From NCBI GenBank assembly GCA_903905735.1, contig CAIVHU010000121.1:1-64000 (forward strand): a stretch of 64,000 nt of DNA, in the 5' to 3' direction. This DNA comes from an uncultured beta proteobacterium. Lineage in GTDB: Bacteria > Pseudomonadota > Gammaproteobacteria > Burkholderiales > Burkholderiaceae_C. The notes beneath the pieces were generated by a model. It had not been told where the DNA came from, searched no databases, and saw only the letters and a program-made list of their open reading frames with translations. The translations under genes and the position numbers were made by a program. Shown in pieces: positions 46,970-54,305 of the stretch (positions are counted from its first letter, which is position 1; each line of letters begins with the position of its first letter).

Positions 46970-48112
46970 TCAATACCCCAGGCTTTGAAAAACCACGGTG
47001 CTGGCGCAGGCCGCAGTCACCATCCACACCAGCGCCTTGACCACCGCGCGCGTGGTGGCCAGGCCAATCGCCTGCGCATTGTGCTGGGCATAAAAGCCCT
47101 CGCGGCAGCCCGCAATCACCACCAGCAGGGTGTACATGGTGCCTTTGAACAGGCCAATCCACAGATGCGTCCAGTTCAGCGCCAGCATGCTCTTGTGCAG
47201 GTAATCGGGGGTCGACACACCATACACCAGCGTCACTGCAGGCAAGCCCGCCAGCACACCCACCACCATGGCGAAAGCGATCAGGAACGGCGCGGTCAGC
47301 AGCATGCCAAACAGCCTTGGCAGCGCCAGATGCACCATCGGGTCAATGCCCAGGGCGCGCAAGGCATCCACCTCCTCGTTCACCGTCATGGTGCCCAACT
47401 CGGCGGCGATGGCACCACCAATGCGACCGGCCAGAATCACCCCGGTCATCAGGGCGGCAAGCTCACGCACCATCCCGACGGTGACCACATCGGCAATCAG
47501 GTTGGGCGCGCCAATGCGGTCGAGTTGCGCGCCGCTCATATAGGCCAGCATCAGGCCCACCAGAAACGTGGTCAGACCCACAATGGGCAGACTGCGCGGG
47601 CCCATTTCATCCATCTGGTGCAACAGGTCTGCCAGGCGAAACACGCGGGGCCGCTGGCGCAGCCGCCCGATCGACAACAGCAACTCACCGACAAAGGCCA
47701 CGGTGGTGCGAAGCTCGTTCCAGCTCAGGCTCTCGCGAATCACACCCAGCACGCTGACGTCAGCCTCGGCACGCGCAGGCTCCAGTGGCTGGCTTTGCGC
47801 CTGCAGCGCCAGGCGCAGCGGTGCACGCACTGCAGCGGGCAGCGCGCTGATGTCCAGCGCCAGACCGCGCTGCGCCAGCGGGCCGAGCAAGGCCCATAGC
47901 GAGGACGGGAGGTTGGCATCCCACGCGGCCAACCGAGCCACATCGACAGTGATCAGACCCTGCGTGAGCCTGTCGGGAGCCGCCTGCGTTTTGTCAGGGG
48001 CGTAGCCGCGCCAATCGTGATGCAGTTGCAGCACCCAGCCACCGTCTGAAGGCAGCCATTGGACATGGCCGTCATTGTTGGAGCCGCGTGCGGACATGGT
48101 GCGCGGTCCCAA
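46970..48112 (-). CDS. MlaE-like permease with N-terminal STAS-like extension
   Basis: C-term half PIVGLTTFLVGLMLAYMSGAQLDRIGAPNLIADVVTVGMVRELAALMTGVILAGRIGGAIAAELGTMTVNEEVDALRALGIDP; N-term ~110 aa lacking TM segments. Confidence 0.88.
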   Translation of the reverse strand: MGPRTMSARGSNNDGHVQWLPSDGGWVLQLHHDWRGYAPDKTQAAPDRLTQGLITVDVARLAAWDANLPSSLWALLGPLAQRGLALDISALPAAVRAPLRLALQAQSQPLEPARAEADVSVLGVIRESLSWNELRTTVAFVGELLLSIGRLRQRPRVFRLADLLHQMDEMGPRSLPIVGLTTFLVGLMLAYMSGAQLDRIGAPNLIADVVTVGMVRELAALMTGVILAGRIGGAIAAELGTMTVNEEVDALRALGIDPMVHLALPRLFGMLLTAPFLIAFAMVVGVLAGLPAVTLVYGVSTPDYLHKSMLALNWTHLWIGLFKGTMYTLLVVIAGCREGFYAQHNAQAIGLATTRAVVKALVWMVTAACASTVVFQSLGY

Positions 48113-48118
48113 TGGGCA

Positions 48119-48760
48119 TCAGGCGGGCTTGCCCCGGGCGCGCCAGGCACCCGCCAGCACAAACATCCCCGGCACCAGAATGATCGCCCAGATGATTTTG
48201 TCCAGATTGAGCTTGACCCAGGGAATGTTGCCAAAAAAGTAGCCGACGGTGATCACCCCGACCACCCACAGCGTGCCACCGAGCACGTCAAACGAGGTAA
48301 ACCGACGCCGCGTCATCTGCGCTACGCCCGCCACAAACGGCGCGAACGTGCGCAAAAACGGCATGAACCGCGCGGCCACAATGGTGATGCCGCCATACTT
48401 TTCATAGAACGCATGGGCCTGGTCGAAGGCTTTTTTGTTGAACCATCGTGAATCCTCCCAGCCAAACACCTTGGGCCCAAAGTAGCGACCAATGGTGTAG
48501 TTGGACTGGTTGCCCAGAATCGCCGCCGCCAGCAGCAAGCCCACCGACAGCGGGTAACTCATAACCCCCACACCGCACATGGCACCCACCACAAACAGCA
48601 AGGAGTCGCCCGGCAGAAACGGCATGACCACCACGCCGGTCTCCACAAAGATGATCAGAAAAAGAAGTGCATACACCCAGGCTCCGTAGTTCTGCACAAA
48701 CACTTCAAGGTGCTTGTCCACGTGCAGAATGAAATCCAGAAGAGTCATGATGATGTCCAT
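48119..48760 (-). CDS. DedA family membrane protein
   Basis: ALLFLIIFVETGVVVMPFLPGDSLLFVVGAMCG...GRYFGPKVF...KYGGITIVAARFMPFLRTFAPFVAGVAQMTRRRF. Confidence 0.92.
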   Translation of the reverse strand: MDIIMTLLDFILHVDKHLEVFVQNYGAWVYALLFLIIFVETGVVVMPFLPGDSLLFVVGAMCGVGVMSYPLSVGLLLAAAILGNQSNYTIGRYFGPKVFGWEDSRWFNKKAFDQAHAFYEKYGGITIVAARFMPFLRTFAPFVAGVAQMTRRRFTSFDVLGGTLWVVGVITVGYFFGNIPWVKLNLDKIIWAIILVPGMFVLAGAWRARGKPA

Positions 48761-48923
48761 AGCCCGCGATTATCCTCAGCAACGCGGTGCCCGGTTTCAA
48801 GCTGCGGGGTGTGCTGGCCCCGTCAGACGATCAGGCAGCGGCAGCCAATGACAGCCTTTATCCTGCCATCGTTGACAGTGCCGCCATTTTTGGCAGAATT
48901 TCAAAGTTATTTGATGATCAGAA

Positions 48924-48937
48924 TTGACCTACATCAT
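48924..48937 (+). promoter_or_regulatory. Candidate FNR/ANR box upstream of the cyd operon
   Basis: TTGAC-CTAC-ATCAT, 8/10 match to TTGAT-N4-ATCAA, ~85 bp upstream of cydP. Confidence 0.45.
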
Positions 48938-49021
48938 ATTGAGAACAAAGGCATTTTTTGATTTCCATGAAGCTGGCACAGTTATTGATAAGTATGTTCT
49001 TATATTGCCGACATCGATGCC

Positions 49022-49216
49022 ATGAAAACCCCTGACAAGTCACTCGTCACCAAGCTGGCCATTGCCGTGATTGTGAAGCTCGTTGTGCTGACGGGTATTT
49101 GGTGGGCGTTTTTTCATGATCAGCGTGTGGCAGTTGATGCAAAACTGGTGTCCGACCAGTTTCTTTCGTCGGGTGCCAGCTCGGACAAAAAGGAGAACAG
49201 CCTTGATTTCAAATGA
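49022..49216 (+). CDS. cydP: Cytochrome oxidase putative small subunit CydP
   Basis: 64-aa single-TM protein MKTPDKSLVTKLAIAVIVKLVVLTGIWWAFFHDQRVAVDAKLV immediately upstream of cydA. Confidence 0.75.
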   Translation: MKTPDKSLVTKLAIAVIVKLVVLTGIWWAFFHDQRVAVDAKLVSDQFLSSGASSDKKENSLDFK

Positions 49217-50777
49217 ATTGGTGGATTTGTCGCGCTTGCAGTTTGCTGTTACGGCGTTGTATCACTTCCTGTTTGTGCCACTCACCATCGGCATGGTCTG
49301 GATACTGGTCATCATGGAAAGCGTCTATGTAATGACCGGCAACGTCGTCTGGAAAGACATGACGCGCTTCTGGGGCAAGCTCTTCGGCATCAACTTTGCC
49401 TTGGGCGTGACCACTGGCATCACGATGGAATTCCAGTTTGGTACCAACTGGGCCTACTACTCGCACTATGTGGGTGACATCTTTGGCGCACCACTGGCCA
49501 TTGAGGGGTTGATGGCCTTCTTTCTGGAATCCACCATGATCGGCCTTTTCTTTTTTGGATGGGACAGGCTCTCCAAACGCCAGCATCTGCTGGTAACTTT
49601 GCTGATGGCTGTGGGCACCAACCTGTCAGCGCTGTGGATCCTGATCGCCAACGGCTGGATGCAGAACCCGGTGGGCTCGGAGTTCAGCTATCTGACCATG
49701 CGCATGGAAATGACCGACTTCTGGGCGGTGTTGTTCAACCCGGATGCGCAGGCCAAGTTTGTGCATACCGTCTCGGCCGGATACACCACCGGTGCCATGT
49801 TTGTGCTGTCGATTTCCAGCTGGTACCTGCTCAAAGGCCGCAACATCGAGTTTGCCAAACGCAGCTTCCGCGTGGCGGCCGCGTTTGGCCTGGCCAGTGT
49901 CTGCTCGGTGATTGTGCTCGGTGACGAGTCCGGCTACACCGTGGGTGAAGCCCAGCAAACCAAGCTGGCCGCCATGGAAGCGATGTGGGAAACCAAGCCT
50001 GCACCGGCCGGACTGACCCTGCTGGCTGGCATCAATGAAAAAGAGCAGAAAAACAATTGGGAAGTGGATATTCCATGGGTCATGGGCGTCATCGGCACGC
50101 GTTCCCTGACCAAGGAGATCCCGGGCATCCATGAGATCAAGGCCAGAAACCGCGAGCGCATTGTGCTCGGCATCCAGGTAGTCAGTGCGCTGGAAGCCTT
50201 GCGCGCCAACCGCGATGATGCCGTCGCCAAAGCGCAATTCGAAAAATACAAGGGTGATCTGGGCTTTGGCCTGCTGCTGCGCAAATATGTGGTGGATGTG
50301 AATCAGGCCACGCCAGAGATCATCGACCAGGCCGTGAACGACACGGTGCCACGCGTGCTGCCCATGTTCTGGGGCTTTCGCATCATGGTCGGCCTGGGTT
50401 TTGCCATGCTGATGCTATTTGGCCTGTCGTTTTACAGCACCGTCAAAACCAACTGCAAGCAGAAACCCTGGCTGCTCAAATGGGCGCTGCTGATGTTGCC
50501 AGCACCCTGGCTGGCCTGTGAGCTGGGCTGGTTTGTGGCTGAATATGGCCGCCAGCCGTGGACCATCTATGGCGTGCTGCCGACCCACATGTCGGTATCG
50601 ACCCTGAGCGTGGGCAGCCTGTACGGGTCGCTCACCGGATTCATCAGTTTCTATACCGTGCTGCTGGTGGTGGAAATGTTCCTGATGATCAAGTTTGCCC
50701 GCATGGGCCCAGGTAGCCTGGGCACGGGCCGCTATCAAAATGAGATCGACATACACGTTGCTCCAGCACACGCCTGA
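49203..50777 (+). CDS. cydA: Cytochrome bd ubiquinol oxidase subunit I (long Q-loop type)
   Basis: LISNELVDLSRLQFAVTALYHFLFVPLTIGMVWILVIMESVYVMTG...GTNWAYYSHYVGDIFGAPLAIEGLMAFFLESTMIGLFFFGWDRLSKRQH; TTG start inferred inside ORF 49116..50777. Confidence 0.93.
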   Translation: MISNELVDLSRLQFAVTALYHFLFVPLTIGMVWILVIMESVYVMTGNVVWKDMTRFWGKLFGINFALGVTTGITMEFQFGTNWAYYSHYVGDIFGAPLAIEGLMAFFLESTMIGLFFFGWDRLSKRQHLLVTLLMAVGTNLSALWILIANGWMQNPVGSEFSYLTMRMEMTDFWAVLFNPDAQAKFVHTVSAGYTTGAMFVLSISSWYLLKGRNIEFAKRSFRVAAAFGLASVCSVIVLGDESGYTVGEAQQTKLAAMEAMWETKPAPAGLTLLAGINEKEQKNNWEVDIPWVMGVIGTRSLTKEIPGIHEIKARNRERIVLGIQVVSALEALRANRDDAVAKAQFEKYKGDLGFGLLLRKYVVDVNQATPEIIDQAVNDTVPRVLPMFWGFRIMVGLGFAMLMLFGLSFYSTVKTNCKQKPWLLKWALLMLPAPWLACELGWFVAEYGRQPWTIYGVLPTHMSVSTLSVGSLYGSLTGFISFYTVLLVVEMFLMIKFARMGPGSLGTGRYQNEIDIHVAPAHA

Positions 50778-50791
50778 AGGAAAAATGCATC

Positions 50792-51928
50792 ATGTTTGAT
50801 TATTCAACCTTAAAAATCATCTGGTGGCTGCTGGTCGGCGTGCTGCTGGTCGGCTTTGCCATCATGGACGGCCACGACATGGGCGTGGGCACGCTGCTGC
50901 CCTTTGTCGGCCGCAATGATCTGGAGCGCCGCGTCGTTATCAACACCGTCGGGCCGCACTGGGACGGCAACCAGGTGTGGTTCATCACCGGCGGCGGTGC
51001 CATTTTTGCGGCCTGGCCGCTGGTCTATGCCACGGCATTCAGCGGCTTTTACTGGGCCATGCTGGTGGTGTTGTGGGCGCTGTTCTTCAGACCGGTGGGG
51101 TTTGACTACCGCAGCAAGATCGACAACCCCACCTGGCGCAGTGTCTGGGACTGGGGGTTGTTCATCGGCGGCGCCGTGCCACCGCTGATCTTTGGTGTGG
51201 CGTTTGGCAACCTGCTGCTAGGTGTGCCTTTCCAGTTTGACGCCTACTTGACGTCCACCTACACCGGAAGTTTCTGGCAACTGCTGAACCCGTTTGCCCT
51301 GCTGACCGGCGTGGTCAGCACCGCGATGATCACCATGCAGGGTGGCAGCTATCTGGCACACCGCACTGAAGGCATCATCCAGGCGCGCACTGCCAGGGCC
51401 ACCATCGGTGCCGCGGTGGTGATGATCCTGGCGTTTGTCGCCGCTGGTGTCTGGCTGCAGTCGATTGACGGCTACCGCATCACCTCGGTGGTCAATGGCT
51501 CTGCCATGCCTGACCCGCTGTCCAAAACCGTGGTGCGTGAAGCCGGCGCCTGGATGGCCAATTACGGTCAGCAACCGCTGATCTGGGTACTGCCCGCGCT
51601 GGGCGTCCTGGGTGCTGCGCTGACCGCCGTGCTGGTCGCCATGCGCCGCACTTTGAGCGCTTTTGTGACCTCGTCACTGGCCATTGTGGGCGTCATTGGC
51701 ACCGCAGGCGCGTCGATGTTCCCGTTTGTGATGCCTTCGAGCACCAGCCTGGCCTCGAGCCTGACGGTATGGGACAGCGTGTCAAGCCAGATGACGCTGG
51801 GCATCATGTTCTGGGCCACGATGATCTTCATGCCGCTGATCATCATTTACACCTCTTGGGCCTACAGCGTGATGCGTGGCAAGGTGACGGCGGCCTATAT
51901 CAAGGAAAACGACCATGCGGCTTATTGA
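50792..51928 (+). CDS. cydB: Cytochrome bd ubiquinol oxidase subunit II
   Basis: MFDYSTLKIIWWLLVGVLLVGFAIMDGHDMGVGTLLPFVGRNDLERRVVINTVGPHWDGNQVWFITGGGAIFAAWPLVYATAFSGFYWAMLVVLWALFFRPVGFDYR. Confidence 0.95.
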   Translation: MFDYSTLKIIWWLLVGVLLVGFAIMDGHDMGVGTLLPFVGRNDLERRVVINTVGPHWDGNQVWFITGGGAIFAAWPLVYATAFSGFYWAMLVVLWALFFRPVGFDYRSKIDNPTWRSVWDWGLFIGGAVPPLIFGVAFGNLLLGVPFQFDAYLTSTYTGSFWQLLNPFALLTGVVSTAMITMQGGSYLAHRTEGIIQARTARATIGAAVVMILAFVAAGVWLQSIDGYRITSVVNGSAMPDPLSKTVVREAGAWMANYGQQPLIWVLPALGVLGAALTAVLVAMRRTLSAFVTSSLAIVGVIGTAGASMFPFVMPSSTSLASSLTVWDSVSSQMTLGIMFWATMIFMPLIIIYTSWAYSVMRGKVTAAYIKENDHAAY

Positions 51929-51994
51929 GACCCTGCCTGGCGCACCGGTCACCCCCAATTAACGCAGTGCTTGCACTGCAAGGAAGGATTTTTT

Positions 51995-52111
51995 ATGTGG
52001 TATTTTGCCTGGATATTGGGCGTTGGGTTTGCGGTGTTACTGGCCATCCTGAACGCCATGTGGGGTGAAAACCAGCAGGCCCGCGAAGATGCCCGTGACA
52101 ACAAAGATTGA
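51995..52111 (+). CDS. cydX: Cytochrome bd small subunit CydX/CbdX (38 aa; absent from supplied ORF track)
   Basis: MWYFAWILGVGFAVLLAILNAMWGENQQAREDARDNKD* preceded by aaggaagg RBS; matches the MWYFAWILG..LA family signature. Confidence 0.93.
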   Translation: MWYFAWILGVGFAVLLAILNAMWGENQQAREDARDNKD

Positions 52112-52400
52112 GGCCCCCGTGGCCAACGCCGCGCCTGAAATCAGCGCCACCAAAATGCGGCCGCTGAGCCTGCTGGCGGCGCTGATCATCATGATCGGCG
52201 GCAGCATCTACCCGTTCGTCTTTGCCAGGGCGGACGGCAGCGCCGACCACGGCTTGTCAATGCTGGTTTTCTGGGCCATGAGCGCGGGTCTGGTCAATGG
52301 CGTCGGCTTCGTGCCGCGCTGGCCGCTGTGGCGCTGGCTGTTTTCGGGCTGGGCCTGCCTGGCTGCGCTGCTGCTGGCGGCCTGGCTGCGCCTGGGCTGA
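52089..52400 (+). CDS. ybgE: cyd operon protein YbgE-like
   Basis: 103-aa TM protein MRPLSLLAALIIMIGGSIYPFVFARADGSADHGLSMLVFWAMSAGLVNGVGFVPRWPLWRWLFSG; overlaps the cydX end. Confidence 0.75.
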   Translation: MPVTTKIEAPVANAAPEISATKMRPLSLLAALIIMIGGSIYPFVFARADGSADHGLSMLVFWAMSAGLVNGVGFVPRWPLWRWLFSGWACLAALLLAAWLRLG

Positions 52401-52408
52401 GTTACTGC

Positions 52409-53542
52409 ATGAACCATCACATCACCATCATTGGCGCGGGTTTTGGCGCACTCTCGTCCGTGCGCGAGCTGCGAAAGCGGTATGCCAGCGCCGAGATCAC
52501 CCTGATCGCCCCGCGTGCCGAGCTGCATTACCTGCCCGGCACCATCTGGATTCCCAGCGGCCTGCGCAACCGGGCGCAACTCACCATTGACCTGAAGGCT
52601 TTTTTTGCACGCATGCGGGTGAAGCACGTTCGGGCCGACGTGACCGGCCTGGCTGAGGGCGGCCGGGTCGTCAAAACCAGCACCGGCGACGAAGTGCGCA
52701 ACGACGCGCTGATCATTGCCTCGGGCGGACGTTTCCTCAAAAAGCTGCCTGGCATCGAGCATGCCATCACGCCCTGCGAGGGCATCACGGCAGTTGAGAA
52801 ATTCAGCGAGCGACTCAAAGCCATGACTGGTGGCACCATCGCCATGGGTTTTGCCGGCAACCCCAACGAGCCCAGTGCAGTGCGCGGTGGCCCGATGTTC
52901 GAGTTTTTGTTCGGCACCGACGAGCAGCTCAAGAGCGAAGGCCGCCGCGACAAGTTCGAACTGGTGTTTTTCAACCCGTCCCAAGAGCCTGGCAACCGGC
53001 TCGGCCCCAAAGCCGTCGGCCATCTGCTGGCCGAGATGAAGAAGCGCAACATCGCAACGCACCTGGGCCACAAGCTCAAGAGTTTTGGCCCCGACAAGAT
53101 CGTCACCGAAGGCGGCGAATTCGCCGCTGACCTGATCCTGTTCATGCCCGGCATGACCGGCAACCTGTGGTTCGACCAGACCGACCTGCCGCGCTCGCCC
53201 GGCGGCCTGCTCAAGGCCGATGCGCAGTGCCGCGTTGAAGGCACCGAACGTGTCTATGTGGTGGGCGACTCGGGGAGCTTTCCCGGGCCGGACTGGATGC
53301 CCAAGCAGGCGCACATGGCCGACCTGCAAGCCGAGGCCGCAGCTCAAAACCTGCTGGCCGAACTGCAGGGCCAGCCAGCCAGCGCCACCTTCAAGGTCGA
53401 GCTGGTCTGCATCATCGATGCCATCGACCACGCCACACTGGTGTTTCGCAACGAAAAACGGCAGCTCATCCTGCCGCCAAGCCGCCTGTTCCACTGGGCC
53501 AAGCGCTGGTTTGAGAACGCTTATCTCAAAAAGTATCGGTAG
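52409..53542 (+). CDS. FAD-dependent sulfide:quinone oxidoreductase-like protein
   Basis: MNHHITIIGAGFGALSSVRELRKRYASAEITLIAPRAELHYLPGTIWIPSGLRNRAQLTIDLKAFFARMRVKHVRADVTGL...VYVVGDSGSFPGPDWMPKQAHMADLQAEAAAQNLLAEL. Confidence 0.8.
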   Translation: MNHHITIIGAGFGALSSVRELRKRYASAEITLIAPRAELHYLPGTIWIPSGLRNRAQLTIDLKAFFARMRVKHVRADVTGLAEGGRVVKTSTGDEVRNDALIIASGGRFLKKLPGIEHAITPCEGITAVEKFSERLKAMTGGTIAMGFAGNPNEPSAVRGGPMFEFLFGTDEQLKSEGRRDKFELVFFNPSQEPGNRLGPKAVGHLLAEMKKRNIATHLGHKLKSFGPDKIVTEGGEFAADLILFMPGMTGNLWFDQTDLPRSPGGLLKADAQCRVEGTERVYVVGDSGSFPGPDWMPKQAHMADLQAEAAAQNLLAELQGQPASATFKVELVCIIDAIDHATLVFRNEKRQLILPPSRLFHWAKRWFENAYLKKYR

Positions 53543-53600
53543 GCAGCACAGCGGCGCTTGCATCCGCCGTCGACCAGACCGTTGACCTAACATCGGCTAA

Positions 53601-53620
53601 ACTAGTCAGATTACTAGTCA
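53601..53620 (+). promoter_or_regulatory. Candidate autoregulatory operator of the TA module (ACTAGTCA direct repeat, 12-bp period)
   Basis: aaACTAGTCAgattACTAGTCAttttggaggtctcATG. Confidence 0.55.
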
Positions 53621-53633
53621 TTTTGGAGGTCTC

Positions 53634-53888
53634 ATGAGCACATGGCCGGTTCAGGATGCCAAAGCGCGATTCAGCGAATTTTTGCAAGCTTGCCTCACCA
53701 GCGGACCGCAACTGGTGACCAAGCGCGGCATGGAAGCCGCCGTGCTGGTGCCCGTGGGGCAATGGCGGCAGTTGCAAGCCAATAGCCAACCGTCACTCAA
53801 ACAGGTGCTGCTGGACGCGGCCGCACGCGGTGACTTGCCCATCCCGCCCAGAGGTCAATGCCAACGCCGCGACGCACCCGAGTTGTGA
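53634..53888 (+). CDS. Phd/YefM-type antitoxin
   Basis: MSTWPVQDAKARFSEFLQACLTSGPQLVTKRGMEAAVLVPVGQWRQL; overlaps the PIN toxin start. Confidence 0.88.
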   Translation: MSTWPVQDAKARFSEFLQACLTSGPQLVTKRGMEAAVLVPVGQWRQLQANSQPSLKQVLLDAAARGDLPIPPRGQCQRRDAPEL

Positions 53889-54298
53889 TGTTTCTGCTCG
53901 ATACCAACGTGGTGTCGGAGCTGCGCCGCGCCAAACCGCACGGCGGTGTGTTGGCCTGGCTGGGTGCTGCACCCGATGCCGATTTGTACATATCTGCCGT
54001 GACCTTGGGCGAAATCCAGCGCGGCATTGAGCTCACCAAAGACCAGAACCCGGCCAAAGCGCTGGAAATCTCCCTGTGGGCGGACCGTCTGGCCGCCACG
54101 CACAACATCCTTGCCATGGATGCCCAGACGTTCCGCGTCTGTGCCCGTTTGATGCACCACCAGTCCGATGCGCTGTTGGAAGATGCCATGATTGCCGCCA
54201 CCGCCCAAGTGCACCACCTTACCGTGGTAACCCGCAACACACGCGACTTTGCCGCATTTGACGTGCCGCTGCTGGACCCCTTTACCTATCCTGGCTGA
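53888..54298 (+). CDS. PIN-domain toxin, VapC-like (start could be 53858)
   Basis: MFLLDTNVVSELRRAKPHGGVLAWLGAAPDADLYISAVTLGEIQRGIEL...DAMIAATAQVHHLTVVTRNTRDFAAFDVPLLDPF. Confidence 0.9.
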   Translation: MFLLDTNVVSELRRAKPHGGVLAWLGAAPDADLYISAVTLGEIQRGIELTKDQNPAKALEISLWADRLAATHNILAMDAQTFRVCARLMHHQSDALLEDAMIAATAQVHHLTVVTRNTRDFAAFDVPLLDPFTYPG

Positions 54299-54305
54299 AC
54301 TTTTT

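Noticed and set aside
46565-47899. 444-aa plus-strand ORF opposite MlaE/MlaF
   Set aside because: Q/H/R-rich antisense ORF across two conserved genes.
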